A program made the position numbers and the translations under genes. DNA of 64,000 bases, from positions 186,001 through 250,000 of the forward strand of contig NZ_JAHOPB010000002.1 in the NCBI RefSeq assembly GCF_019039055.1. Direction: 5' to 3'. Numbering within the stretch: position 1 is the stretch's first letter; every line of letters begins with the position of its first letter. The notes beneath the pieces are model-generated. The model worked only from the letters and a program-made list of their open reading frames with translations. It searched no databases and was not told the DNA's origin. This DNA is from Reyranella humidisoli. Lineage in GTDB: Bacteria; Pseudomonadota; Alphaproteobacteria; Reyranellales; Reyranellaceae. Positions 30,836-39,790 of the stretch are shown one piece after another.

Positions 30836-31768
30836 TCAATCCAGGAGGAACTGGCGGCCGATTTCGTTCGACAGCGTGCCCATGTCGCTGCGCAGCTCGC
30901 CCAGGAACTTCGCCAGCCCGATGTCGAACACCTGATCGATGCGGGCGTAGCGCAGCCGCGCGTGCAGTTCGCCCGCCAGCCGGTCCGCCTCGCCGCGCGT
31001 GCCGTAGGCTTCGGCCAGCTCGCGCATGTTGAGGTCGACCATCCAGAGGCAGTGATGGACGGAGCGCGGCACGTCGCGCCGCAGCATCATCAGCTCGGCG
31101 ACCTTCTTGGGATGGAGCGAGCTGCGATAGATGCGCCGATAGGTTCGCACGGCGCCGATGCAGGCCAGAAGCTCCGACCAGGCGAAGTAGTCGAGGCCCT
31201 CGGCGCCGGGATTGCCGTCGGGCCGCAGCAGGTGGAACTTCACGTCGAGGATGCGGCCGGTATTGTCGGCCCGCTCGAGGAAGGCGCCGAGCTGCAGGAA
31301 GTTGTTGGCCTCGTCGCGCAGCAAGGTCACCTGCGCGGCGCCAAAGATCATCACCGCCTGCTTCTTCACCGACTCGATCAAGGCGCCGCGATCGAGGTTG
31401 GCGCGGTTACCGCGCAGCCGGGCGCTGAGCTCCAGCCAGAGCGCGTTCAGGCTCTCCCACACGTCGACGGTGATGTTGTTGCGTTCTTCGCGGGCATTGC
31501 GCCGCGCGGCGCCAATCGAATTGACGATGGAGGAGGGGTTGTTCTCGTCGAGCACCAGGAAGTCGATCAGGCTGGCGAGCCGCTTGCCCTGTGCCTGGCT
31601 CTGGCGGAATTCGTCCTCCATGCCGAAGATCGCCGCGACGCCGGCGGCTTCCTCGCCGCGCGACTGCAGGGCCATGCGCTGGGTCGCCTCGATCAGCCGC
31701 GCCGTCGACTTGGCGCGCTGCAGGTAGCGGCCCATCCAGTAGAGATTCTTGGCGGTACTGCTCAGCAT
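30836..31768 (-). CDS. alpha-E domain protein (DUF403)
   Basis: A 310-residue all-helical protein of the alpha-E (DUF403) family, recognised by its start (MLSSTAKNLYWMGRYLQRAKSTARLIEA, given in part) and by DEANNFLQLGAFLERADNTGRILDVKFHLL in the middle. The conserved Glu and Arg residues of the helices are thought to form an active or binding site, but no reaction has been shown. It sits between the ATP-grasp gene (9-base gap) and the transglutaminase-like gene, in the fixed order of this cassette, so all three probably act together. Confidence 0.92.
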   Translation of the reverse strand: MLSSTAKNLYWMGRYLQRAKSTARLIEATQRMALQSRGEEAAGVAAIFGMEDEFRQSQAQGKRLASLIDFLVLDENNPSSIVNSIGAARRNAREERNNITVDVWESLNALWLELSARLRGNRANLDRGALIESVKKQAVMIFGAAQVTLLRDEANNFLQLGAFLERADNTGRILDVKFHLLRPDGNPGAEGLDYFAWSELLACIGAVRTYRRIYRSSLHPKKVAELMMLRRDVPRSVHHCLWMVDLNMRELAEAYGTRGEADRLAGELHARLRYARIDQVFDIGLAKFLGELRSDMGTLSNEIGRQFLLD

Positions 31769-31777
31769 CGGTGCGGC

Positions 31778-33217
31778 CTACTCGCCATCTGCGGGCGCGT
31801 CGGGCGCCAGCACCCAGGTGTCCTTGGTGCCGCCGCCCTGGCTCGAATTCACCACCAGCGATCCCTCCTTGAGGGCGACGCGCGTGAGGCCGCCCGGCAC
31901 GATGGTGATCTTCTTGCCCGAGAGCACGAACGGTCGCAGGTCGACGTGCCTCGGCGCCACGCCCTGGTTCACGAAGGTCGGGCAGGTGGAGAGCGAGAGC
32001 GTCGGCTGGGCGATGTAGTTGTCCGGTCGTGCCTTCAGCAGCGTGCGGAATTCCTCGATCTCGGCCTTGCTGGACGTTGGGCCGACCAGCATGCCCTTGC
32101 CGCCCGATCCGTGGATTTCCTTGACCACGATCTCGGACAGGTGCTCCAGCACGTACTTGTAGTCGTCGGCCCGGTCGCAGCGCCAGGTCGGCACGTTCTG
32201 CAGGATCGGCTCCTCGCCGAGATAGAAACGCACCATCTCCGGCACGTAGGTGTAGGTCGACTTGTCGTCGGCCACGCCGTTGCCCAGAGCGTTCACGATG
32301 TTGACGCGGCCGGCGCGGAGCGCGCCCAGCAGGCCGGCGACGCCCAGGAATGAGTCGGGGCGCATCGCCAGCGGATCGAGGAAAGCGTCGTCGACGCGGC
32401 GGTAGATCACGTCGACCCGCTGCGGTCCGCGCGGCGTGCGCATGAAGACGCGGCTCTCGTCGACGAACAGGTCGGAGCCCTTCACCAACTCGATGCCCAT
32501 CTCGTCGGCCAGGAAGGCGTGTTCGAAATAGGCGCTGTTGTAATGGCCGGGCGTCAGCAGCACGACATTGGGCTCATGGCCGTCGCTGAATGACACGGAG
32601 CGCAGCGTTGCAAGCAATTCCTCGCTGTAGTCGGCCACGGGGAGGACGCTCTTGGCGGCGAACAGCTCCGGCGCCAGCCGCATCATGACTTCGCGATTCT
32701 CGAGGACGTAGGACACGCCCGACGGCGTGCGGACATTGTCCTCGAGGACGTAGAAATCCTTTTCGCCGACGCGAACGAGATCGATGCCGGCGATGTGGGC
32801 GTGCACGCCACCCGGCAGTTGCAGCCCCTGCGCCATGGCGACGAACTCGCCGTTCATCAGGATCTGCTCTTCGGGGATGATGCCGGCGCGGCAGATCTCG
32901 CGCTGGCCGTAGGCGTCGCTCAGGAAGGCGTTCAGCGCCCGCACGCGCTGCGACAGGCCCTTGTGGAGGAACTGCCACTCGTCCCACGCGATGACGCGCG
33001 GGATGATGTCGAAGGGGATCGTCGTTTCGGACCCTTCGGCCGCGCCATAGGCGCCGAAGGTGATGCCGTGCCGCCGATAGAAGAGATCGACTTCGGCGCG
33101 CGTGGCCGCCACCCGTTCGGGCGAGGTGCGCGCCAGCCAGTCGGCGACGCCACGATAGGGTACCCGGACAGAGCCGTCCGTACCCGAATTCATTTCATCG
33201 AATGCCTTGATCGCCAT
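31778..33217 (-). CDS. circularly permuted ATP-grasp type 2 protein
   Basis: A 479-residue protein of the DUF404/DUF407 family, now classed as circularly permuted ATP-grasp. It should join a carboxylate to an amine with ATP, possibly forming a peptide. Signature parts are PFDIIPRVIAWDEW, FYVLEDNVRTPSGVSYVLENR, IYRRVDDAFLDPLAM, NALGNGVADDKSTYTYVPEM and IHGSGGKGMLVGPTSS (the nucleotide-binding loop). I place the start at ATG 33217; a GTG at 33229 adds four residues. It is the first gene of the ATP-grasp, alpha-E, transglutaminase unit. Confidence 0.92.
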   Translation of the reverse strand: MAIKAFDEMNSGTDGSVRVPYRGVADWLARTSPERVAATRAEVDLFYRRHGITFGAYGAAEGSETTIPFDIIPRVIAWDEWQFLHKGLSQRVRALNAFLSDAYGQREICRAGIIPEEQILMNGEFVAMAQGLQLPGGVHAHIAGIDLVRVGEKDFYVLEDNVRTPSGVSYVLENREVMMRLAPELFAAKSVLPVADYSEELLATLRSVSFSDGHEPNVVLLTPGHYNSAYFEHAFLADEMGIELVKGSDLFVDESRVFMRTPRGPQRVDVIYRRVDDAFLDPLAMRPDSFLGVAGLLGALRAGRVNIVNALGNGVADDKSTYTYVPEMVRFYLGEEPILQNVPTWRCDRADDYKYVLEHLSEIVVKEIHGSGGKGMLVGPTSSKAEIEEFRTLLKARPDNYIAQPTLSLSTCPTFVNQGVAPRHVDLRPFVLSGKKITIVPGGLTRVALKEGSLVVNSSQGGGTKDTWVLAPDAPADGE

Positions 33218-33301
33218 CCGGCATTTCACCCCCTGTCAAATCACCATATAAGCAATCGACGGGCCAACAAAGTGCCCGTAACCATCGGGCGGAGGCGCGG
33301 C

Positions 33302-34291
33302 ATGAAGCAGGTGCTGATCGATCGGTACGGGACGCCGTGGGACGTGGCGCGCTGCGCCGACGTCCCCGATGTGGGGGAGCCGGCGGCCGACGAGGTCGTC
33401 TTCGACGTGCTGGCCTTCCCCATCAACCCCGCCGACATGTGGTTCTGCAAGGGCAGTTACCGGCTGAAGCCGCCGCTGCCGGCTACGCCCGGGGCCGAAT
33501 GCGTGGGGCGCGTCACTGCGGTCGGCTCGGCCGTGAAGCACCTCGCCAGGGGCGACCTGGTCATCAACCTGCAGCGCGAGAACTGGACGCAGAAGCGTCG
33601 CGTAAAGGGCGACGATGCCATCCCGCTGCCCGCGGGGATCGACCTGCGCCAGGCGGCGATGGTGCGCATCAACCCGCCGACGGCGCGGCTCATGTTGTCG
33701 GACTTCGTCGATCTCGCGCCCGGCGAATGGGTCATCCAGAACGTCGCCAACTCGGCGGTCGGCCGCCTGCTGATCGTGCAGGCCCACCAGCGCGGCCTGC
33801 GCACCGTCAACATCGTGCGCCGCGCCGAATTGGCTGGCGAGTTGAAGGCGCTCGGCGCCGATGTCGTGCTGGTCGATGGCGACGATCTCGCCGAGCGCGT
33901 CGCCGGGGCGACCGGCAAGGCCGCGATCCGGCTCGGCGTCGAGGCGATCGGCGGCGCCGCGACCGGCCGCCTCGTCGACTGCGTCGCGACCGAGGGCACG
34001 GTGGTGCATTACGGCTCGATGAGCGGCGAGGATCCCAAGGTGGGGCGCAGCAACCTCATTTACCGCGGCATCAAGCTGACGGGATTCATGCTGGGCCGCG
34101 GTCTCGCCAGGCGGGACGCGGCGAAGATCCGCGAAATCTATGCCGAGCTTGCGGCGCAGGTGATGGCGGGTACCTTGTACGCCCCGGTGGACACGGTCTA
34201 TCCGATCGAGAAGATCAAGGATGCGCTGGCGCATGCCGACAAGGGCGGGCGCAACGGCAAGATTCTGGTGGCGCCCAACGGCGCGATTTGA
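33302..34291 (+). CDS. medium-chain reductase, 2-enoyl thioester reductase (MECR)-like
   Basis: A 329-residue zinc-free member of the MDR superfamily. The GroES-like N-terminal half has AFPINPADMWFCKGSYRLKPPLPATPGAECVG, and the Rossmann half binds NADPH (QNVANSAVGRLLIVQAHQRGLRTVNIVRR, given in part). The NxANSxVG motif is typical of mitochondrial-type trans-2-enoyl-CoA/ACP reductases (Etr1/MECR), which finish a fatty-acid elongation cycle. Related quinone reductases cannot be excluded. ATG 33302 lies 85 bases from the divergent ATP-grasp gene. A small NTF2-like gene follows 16 bases downstream. Confidence 0.88.
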   Translation: MKQVLIDRYGTPWDVARCADVPDVGEPAADEVVFDVLAFPINPADMWFCKGSYRLKPPLPATPGAECVGRVTAVGSAVKHLARGDLVINLQRENWTQKRRVKGDDAIPLPAGIDLRQAAMVRINPPTARLMLSDFVDLAPGEWVIQNVANSAVGRLLIVQAHQRGLRTVNIVRRAELAGELKALGADVVLVDGDDLAERVAGATGKAAIRLGVEAIGGAATGRLVDCVATEGTVVHYGSMSGEDPKVGRSNLIYRGIKLTGFMLGRGLARRDAAKIREIYAELAAQVMAGTLYAPVDTVYPIEKIKDALAHADKGGRNGKILVAPNGAI

Positions 34292-34307
34292 ACAAGGGAG
34301 AAAACAG

Positions 34308-34682
34308 ATGAATTCCGACGTCGCGGCCATCGAGAAGGTGCTTCAGGTCTATTTCGACGGCCTCTACGAGGGCGACACGAAAAAGCTCGGCGAGGCGTTC
34401 CATCCGGCCTCGCACCTCTACAGCGCCGGCCCCGACGGCAAGGCCGCGGACATGCCGCGCGCCGACTGGTTCAAGATGGTGGAGAGCCGCAAGTCGGCCA
34501 GGGACAGCGGCAGCGAGCGGCGTGACCGCATCGTCTCGATCGACTTTTCCGGCCCGGCGACGGCCTTCGCCAAGGTCGAGTGCCAGATCCCGCCGCGCTA
34601 CTTCACGGACTATCTGACACTGCTCAAGGTGGATGGCCGTTGGCAGGTGATTGCCAAGGCCTTCCACACCGTTACCAAGTAG
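34308..34682 (+). CDS. NTF2-like protein (lumazine-binding 2 type)
   Basis: A 124-residue protein with the NTF2-like fold. The start IEKVLQVYFDGLYEGDTKKLGEAFHPASHLYS matches the putative lumazine-binding (PF12893) group, which has a clear shape but mostly unknown activity. FTDYLTLLKVDGRWQVIAKAF near the end is the usual final strand pair. ATG 34308 has GGGAG upstream. It follows the enoyl reductase gene by 16 bases and is probably cotranscribed with it. Confidence 0.85.
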   Translation: MNSDVAAIEKVLQVYFDGLYEGDTKKLGEAFHPASHLYSAGPDGKAADMPRADWFKMVESRKSARDSGSERRDRIVSIDFSGPATAFAKVECQIPPRYFTDYLTLLKVDGRWQVIAKAFHTVTK

Positions 34683-34709
34683 AGACGACTGCGCGGGGGC
34701 GCGAGGAGG

Positions 34710-35255
34710 CTAGCTCTTCGCGTCCGCCGCGACCTGGACCTTGATCATCTTGTCCGGCGGAGCGGACACGGCGCCCGAACCCGGCGCGCCCTTCTTGATC
34801 TTGTCGACGAACTCCATGCCGGACGTGACCTTGCCCCAGACGGTGTACTGACCGTCGAGGAAGTTCGAGTCCTTGAAGACGATGAAGAACTGGCTGCGGG
34901 CGCTGTTCGGGTCGTTGGTGCGGGCCATCGAAACCGAGCCGCGGACGTGCGGCTCCTTCGAGAACTCGGACTTGAGCAACTCGCCCATGCCGCCGCTGCC
35001 GGTGCCCGTCGGATCGCCGGTCTGCGCCATGAAGCCGTCGATCACGCGGTGGAAGACCACGCCGTCATACTTGCCCTCGCGCGCCAGCTTCTTGATCTGG
35101 GCGACGTGCTTGGGGGCGAGGTCCGGGCGCATCTCGATGACGACACGGCCGTCCTTGAGGTCGATGTAGAGGGTGTTTTCCTTATCCATGGCGGAGGCTG
35201 CTCCTGCGAACATGAGAATGACGGCAAGGACGGGCGTCAGAATGGCGAGCCGCAT
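34710..35255 (-). CDS. periplasmic cyclophilin-type peptidyl-prolyl isomerase
   Basis: Catalyses proline cis-trans isomerisation during folding of exported proteins; 181 residues. A signal peptide (MRLAILTPVLAVILMFAGAASA) precedes the cyclophilin barrel. Active-site motifs are YDGVVFHRVIDGFMAQTGDP (catalytic Arg in FHRV), MARTNDPNSARSQFFIV and FLDGQYTVWGKV. The Trp of eukaryotic cyclosporin-sensitive forms is not at its usual place. ATG 35255 is preceded by AAGGA. It converges on the NTF2-like gene and is divergent from the cytochrome oxidase operon. Confidence 0.94.
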   Translation of the reverse strand: MRLAILTPVLAVILMFAGAASAMDKENTLYIDLKDGRVVIEMRPDLAPKHVAQIKKLAREGKYDGVVFHRVIDGFMAQTGDPTGTGSGGMGELLKSEFSKEPHVRGSVSMARTNDPNSARSQFFIVFKDSNFLDGQYTVWGKVTSGMEFVDKIKKGAPGSGAVSAPPDKMIKVQVAADAKS

Positions 35256-35532
35256 GACGGTTTCCTTCGGCGAATCCACGGTCTTGCCGCGGCGGGCGGG
35301 ACCTTAAAGGCCGACCGTCGAAAGACAAGCGGCAACTTCGGGGCGGCCTGGGCCTGGCAACCCGGAGAGAATTCCACCGCGCGCGGGGCGGCTGCGACCG
35401 GCCGCCACATACCGACGAGGGCTGAAAACCCGTTACCACCCACGGCTATATCTGGTACTAACCCGTTTGAAATGCGGGGGATTTTGCGGGTCGGAAAACC
35501 TGCCGGGTCTTAACCGCCGAGGGGACGGATGC

Positions 35533-36399
35533 ATGGTCGTTAAGCGCGTATTGGGCGTTCTTGGACTGTTGGCGGCAATGGCCGGTTTCGGCATCGCGGC
35601 GCCTGCCCAGGCGCAGAAGGTCATCGGTGTGCCGCATGATTGGCAGCTGAACTTCCCGCCGCCATACACGCCGATCATGGAGCGGGTGGAAACGCTCCAC
35701 GACATTCTGCTGGTCATCATCACGCTGATCTGCGTCTTCGTGCTGGCGCTGCTGCTCTACGCAATGTGGCGCTTCCATTCCTCGCGCAATCCGACGCCGT
35801 CGGCCACGACCCACCATACGGGGCTCGAGATCGCCTGGACGATCATCCCGATTCTGATCCTGGTCGTGATCGCCATTCCGTCCTTCCGCCTGCTCTACTA
35901 CAGCGACAAGGCGACCGACGCGGCGCTGACCATCAAGATCACCGGGCACCAGTGGTACTGGTCCTACAACTACCCCGACCAGGGTGATTTCACGGTCGAA
36001 AGCCGCATGCTGAGCGAAGCCGACCGCGCCAAGACAAAGCCGCAGGTGCCGCGTCTGCTGGCCGTCGACGAGGAAATGGTGATCCCGGCCAACACCGTGG
36101 TCCGCATCGTCGGCACCGCCGAGGGCGGCAGCATGCACGGCTGGACCGTTCCGGGCTTCGGTATCAAGAAGACGGTGATCCCCGGCCGCCTCAACGAAGG
36201 CTGGATCAGCGTCAAGGAAGAAGGCCTCTATTTCGGTCAGTGCTCGCAGATCTGCGGCCAGAACCACACCTACATGCCGATCGGCGTAAAGGTGGTCTCC
36301 AAGGCCGACTTCGACAAATGGGTGGCAGACAAGAAGAAGGCCGCCGGGCTTGCGCCCGCGACCGATGTCGCCGCCGTCTCCACTCCCGCCACCCGCTAA
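35533..36399 (+). CDS. ctaC: cytochrome c oxidase subunit II
   Basis: CuA-bearing subunit of the aa3-type terminal oxidase, taking electrons from cytochrome c; 288 residues. A signal peptide (to about residue 28, PAQAQK) is followed by two membrane helices and a periplasmic cupredoxin domain. The CuA site is seen in GQCSQICGQNHTYMPI, together with the upstream His of GSMHGW. The aromatic GHQWYWSYNYPD patch is the electron entry region. First gene of a tight operon ctaC-ctaD-ctaB-coxF-ctaG-ctaE. In the 277-base gap upstream I see no convincing promoter. Confidence 0.97.
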   Translation: MVVKRVLGVLGLLAAMAGFGIAAPAQAQKVIGVPHDWQLNFPPPYTPIMERVETLHDILLVIITLICVFVLALLLYAMWRFHSSRNPTPSATTHHTGLEIAWTIIPILILVVIAIPSFRLLYYSDKATDAALTIKITGHQWYWSYNYPDQGDFTVESRMLSEADRAKTKPQVPRLLAVDEEMVIPANTVVRIVGTAEGGSMHGWTVPGFGIKKTVIPGRLNEGWISVKEEGLYFGQCSQICGQNHTYMPIGVKVVSKADFDKWVADKKKAAGLAPATDVAAVSTPATR

Positions 36400-36423
36400 G
36401 CGCTTCTCCGCAGGAGACTGATT

Positions 36424-38061
36424 ATGGCCACCGCGCACGGCGCAGCCCACGACCACAACGCCCACGGGCACGACGACCACCACACGCCGACCGGCATCCG
36501 GCGTTGGCTGTACAGCACGAACCATAAGGACATCGGCACGATGTACCTTATCTTCTCGATCATGGCGGCGCTGATCGGGGCAGGCTTCTCGGTCTACATG
36601 CGCCTCGAGCTGATGCAGCCGGGCGTGCAGTATTTCAATGGTGCCGACGGTACGCCGGACGGCCATTTCTGGAACACGATCGTGACGGCGCACGGCCTGA
36701 TCATGGTGTTCTTCGTGGTCATGCCGGGCCTGATCGGCGGCTTCGGCAACTGGTTCGTGCCGTTGATGATCGGAGCGCCCGACATGGCGTTCCCGCGCAT
36801 GAACAACATCAGCTTCTGGCTGCTGCCGCCGGCCTTCATCCTGCTGCTGATGTCCGCCCTGATCGGCGGCGGCGTGGGCACCGGCTGGACGATCTATCCG
36901 CCGCTCACGCTCAACCAGGGCGCCGGCATGGATCTCGCGATCTTCTCGCTGCACATCGCGGGCGCCTCGTCGATCCTGGGTGCGATCAACTTCATCACGA
37001 CCATCCTGAATATGCGCGCGCCGGGCATGACCTTGCACCGCATGCCGCTGTTCGCCTGGTCGATCCTGGTCACCGCGTTCCTACTGCTGCTGGCGCTGCC
37101 GGTCCTCGCCGGCGCCATCACGATGCTGCTGACCGACCGCAACTTCGGCACCTCGTTCTTCAAGGCCGAGGGTGGCGGCGATCCGACGCTGTTCCTGAAC
37201 CTGTTCTGGTTCTTCGGTCACCCCGAAGTCTACATCATGATCCTGCCGGCCTTCGGCATCATCAGCCACATCATCTCGACCTTCGCCAAGAAGCCGATCT
37301 TCGGCTACCTCGGCATGGCCTATGCGATGGTGGCGATCGGCGTCGTCGGCTTCGTCGTGTGGGCGCACCACATGTACACGGTCGGCATGGACGTCGACAC
37401 GCGCGCCTACTTCGTGGCTGCGACGATGGTCATCGCCGTCCCGACGGGCGTGAAGATCTTCTCCTGGATCGCCACGATGTGGGGCGGCTCGATCCGTCTC
37501 ACCATCCCGATGCTGTGGGCGATCGGCTTCATCTTCCTGTTCACCGTCGGCGGCGTCACCGGCGTGGTGCTGGCCAATGCCGGCGTCGACTACTCACTGC
37601 ACAACACCTACTACGTGATCGCGCACTTCCACTACGTGCTGTCGCTGGGTGCGGTGTTCGGCATGTTCGCCGGCTTCTACTACTGGATCGGCAAGATGTC
37701 GGGCCGGCAGTATCCGGAGTGGGCCGCCCAGATCCACTTCTGGGTGACCTTCGTCGCCGTGAACCTGACGTTCTTCCCGATGCACTTCACGGGGCTGGCC
37801 GGCATGCCGCGTCACTACGTCGACTATCCCGACGCGATGGCGCACTGGAACTACCTGTCGTCGATCGGTGCGTTCCTGTCGTTCGGCGCGACCATCTTCT
37901 GGTTGATCTTCGTGGTGTTCGGCACCCTGCTGTACGGCCGCAAGGTCGGGGCGAACTACTGGGGCGAAGGTGCCACGACGCTGGAATGGACGGTCGACTC
38001 GCCGCCGCCGTTCCACACCTTCGAGGAACTGCCGCACATCTCGCCGACGGCGCATCACTAG
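36424..38061 (+). CDS. ctaD: cytochrome c oxidase subunit I
   Basis: Catalytic subunit reducing oxygen to water and pumping protons, 545 residues with twelve membrane helices. The haem a / haem a3-CuB ligands lie in [24 protein letters not shown] (the covalent His-Tyr), HHMYTVGMD and [14 protein letters not shown]. The D and K proton channel residues are also visible (for example NNISFW). The N terminus is unusually His-rich, with seven His in the first 20 residues, perhaps an intrinsic metal-binding stretch. It starts 24 bases after ctaC. Confidence 0.98.
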   Translation: MATAHGAAHDHNAHGHDDHHTPTGIRRWLYSTNHKDIGTMYLIFSIMAALIGAGFSVYMRLELMQPGVQYFNGADGTPDGHFWNTIVTAHGLIMVFFVVMPGLIGGFGNWFVPLMIGAPDMAFPRMNNISFWLLPPAFILLLMSALIGGGVGTGWTIYPPLTLNQGAGMDLAIFSLHIAGASSILGAINFITTILNMRAPGMTLHRMPLFAWSILVTAFLLLLALPVLAGAITMLLTDRNFGTSFFKAEGGGDPTLFLNLFWFFGHPEVYIMILPAFGIISHIISTFAKKPIFGYLGMAYAMVAIGVVGFVVWAHHMYTVGMDVDTRAYFVAATMVIAVPTGVKIFSWIATMWGGSIRLTIPMLWAIGFIFLFTVGGVTGVVLANAGVDYSLHNTYYVIAHFHYVLSLGAVFGMFAGFYYWIGKMSGRQYPEWAAQIHFWVTFVAVNLTFFPMHFTGLAGMPRHYVDYPDAMAHWNYLSSIGAFLSFGATIFWLIFVVFGTLLYGRKVGANYWGEGATTLEWTVDSPPPFHTFEELPHISPTAHH

Positions 38062-38072
38062 GAACGGAGCGG

Positions 38073-38093
38073 AGGCGCCCCAAGAAGGCGCCT
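38073..38093 (+). other. intercistronic hairpin between ctaD and ctaB
   Basis: AGGCGCC (38073-38079) pairs with GGCGCCT (38087-38093) across a 7-base loop. It has no T run, so it is more likely to trim expression of the downstream assembly genes or to stabilise the ctaC-ctaD message than to stop transcription. Confidence 0.45.
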
Positions 38094-38109
38094 TCGCCTT
38101 GAAAGGCAC

Positions 38110-39042
38110 ATGAGCGACACCGCGCATACTCTGACTGGCAGGATCGATGGCGACGTCGCGCCGGCGCGTGTCCGCGACTACATCGACCTGCTGAAGCCGC
38201 GCGTGATGTCGCTGGTGGTCTTCACCGGCTGGATCGGCGTGGTGATCGCGCCGGTGCACGTCCATCCGTTCAAGACGTTGCTGGCGGTGATCGCGATCGC
38301 GCTGGGCTCCGGCGCGGCCGGCTGCATCAACATGTGGTACGAGCGCGACCTCGACGCCCTGATGGCGCGCACGCGCAACCGCCCGCTGCCGGCCGGCCGC
38401 GTGGCGCCCGACGATGCGCTGGGCCTCGGCGTGCTGCTGTCGGTCTTCTCGGTGCTGCTGATGGCGGTGTCGACGAACCTCGTCGCTGCCGCCCTGCTGG
38501 CCGTGGCGATCCTGTTCTATGTCTTCATCTACACGATCTGGCTGAAGCGCCGCACGCCACAGAACATCGTGATCGGCGGCGCCGCCGGCGCCTTCCCGCC
38601 GATGATCGGCTGGGCCGCGGCGACCGGTGACGTCTCGTCCGTCGGCATTGCGCTCTTCCTGCTCGTCTTCCTCTGGACACCGCCGCATTTCTGGGCACTC
38701 GCGCTCTACCGCAGCGAGGATTATCGCCGCGCTGGCGTGCCGATGTTGCCGGTGGTGGCGGGTCCGCGCGAGACCAAGTGCCAGATGGTGATCTACACGC
38801 TGCTCCTGCTGCCCGTCGCAATCGCGCCGACGCTTCTGGGCGCGGTCGGCTGGGTCTACGGCACGGTCGCCCTCGCGCTCAGCCTCGGCTTCATCGGTCA
38901 CGCGATCGCCGTGTGGCGCACTGCCGACGACGAGACTGCCTTCGGTGCTGCGCGGAAAATGTTCCGCTATTCGCTGATCTATCTCGCGGCGCTGTTCGCG
39001 GCACTGCCGGTCGATCTGGTCGTGAGCCGGATCGCGGGATGA
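38110..39042 (+). CDS. ctaB: protohaem IX farnesyltransferase (haem O synthase)
   Basis: Adds a farnesyl group to haem B, the first step to haem A for the oxidase; 310 residues with about nine membrane helices. UbiA-family prenyl diphosphate sites are in NMWYERDLDALMARTRNRPLPAGR (DxxxxR-type Asp cluster) and LFLLVFLWTPPHFWALAL with the later YRRAGVPMLPVV. It is in the oxidase operon after ctaD, and its stop overlaps the start of the small coxF gene (ATGA). Confidence 0.97.
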   Translation: MSDTAHTLTGRIDGDVAPARVRDYIDLLKPRVMSLVVFTGWIGVVIAPVHVHPFKTLLAVIAIALGSGAAGCINMWYERDLDALMARTRNRPLPAGRVAPDDALGLGVLLSVFSVLLMAVSTNLVAAALLAVAILFYVFIYTIWLKRRTPQNIVIGGAAGAFPPMIGWAAATGDVSSVGIALFLLVFLWTPPHFWALALYRSEDYRRAGVPMLPVVAGPRETKCQMVIYTLLLLPVAIAPTLLGAVGWVYGTVALALSLGFIGHAIAVWRTADDETAFGAARKMFRYSLIYLAALFAALPVDLVVSRIAG

Positions 39043-39191
39043 GCGCGGCCATGGCACAGGACCGTCGACCGGGCGATACCGACATGCACCGCCGCCAGCG
39101 GGGCAAGAACCTGTTCATCGCGGGTTTCCTGATCATCCTTGCGATCATGTTCTTCGCGCTCACGATCGTGCGCATGGGCGGCTACGGATGA
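39039..39191 (+). CDS. small single-helix CoxF-like oxidase operon protein
   Basis: A 50-residue protein that is easy to miss. A basic cytoplasmic N terminus (MHRRQRGKNLF) precedes one membrane helix (IAGFLIILAIMFFALTIV). Position between ctaB and ctaG, with four-base overlaps at both ends, fits the short CoxF or oxidase-assembly peptide found at this place in many alphaproteobacterial operons. An internal ATG at 39051 is an alternative start. It probably aids assembly or stability of the oxidase; that role is inferred from position. Confidence 0.82.
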   Translation: MSAAMAQDRRPGDTDMHRRQRGKNLFIAGFLIILAIMFFALTIVRMGGYG

Positions 39192-39790
39192 GCGACCGGA
39201 AGGCCGACATCGCCGCCAAGAACAAGAAGGTCGCGCGCCGCCTTTTCCTCACGACGGCCGGGATGGGCGCCTTCGCCTATGCCTCTGCGCCGCTCTACGA
39301 CCTGTTCTGCCGCACCACGGGCTTTGGCGGCACCCCGGTGGTGGCCCAGGCCGGCGACCGGCCGATCCTCGATCGCACGGTCAACGTGCGCTTCGATTCC
39401 AACGTCGACACGGCGCTGCCCTGGAAGTTCCAGCCGCTGCAGCGCGAGGTGAAGGTCCGGCTGGGCGAGGAGTATCTCGCCTATTACCGCGTGACCAATC
39501 TCTCGCAGCGCGCGGCCGTCGGCACCTCGACCTACAACGTCACGCCCGAAACGGCCGGCGGTTGGTTCAACAAGCTCCAGTGCTTCTGCTTCACCGAGCA
39601 GTTGCTACTGCCCGGGCAGTCCGTCGACATGCCCGTGATCTTCTTCGTCGATCCCGAGTTGGACAAGGATCGGCGCTACGACAACATCCGGACCATCACG
39701 CTCTCGTACACTTTCTTCGAGGCGAAGACGGAACGGGCCAGGACCTTGCTCGGCGGCGTGCCGGGCAACGATATCGGAAAGGGTGGATGA
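39188..39790 (+). CDS. ctaG: cytochrome c oxidase assembly protein CtaG/Cox11
   Basis: Copper chaperone that builds the CuB centre of subunit I; 200 residues. A single N-terminal membrane anchor (RRLFLTTAGMGAFAYASAPLYDLFCR) is followed by an immunoglobulin-like periplasmic domain with the copper-binding KLQCFCFTEQLLLPGQ (CFCF). The ends overlap coxF (ATGA) and ctaE (ATGA), so the assembly factors and subunit III are translated together. Length and motifs are normal. Confidence 0.97.
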   Translation: MSDRKADIAAKNKKVARRLFLTTAGMGAFAYASAPLYDLFCRTTGFGGTPVVAQAGDRPILDRTVNVRFDSNVDTALPWKFQPLQREVKVRLGEEYLAYYRVTNLSQRAAVGTSTYNVTPETAGGWFNKLQCFCFTEQLLLPGQSVDMPVIFFVDPELDKDRRYDNIRTITLSYTFFEAKTERARTLLGGVPGNDIGKGG

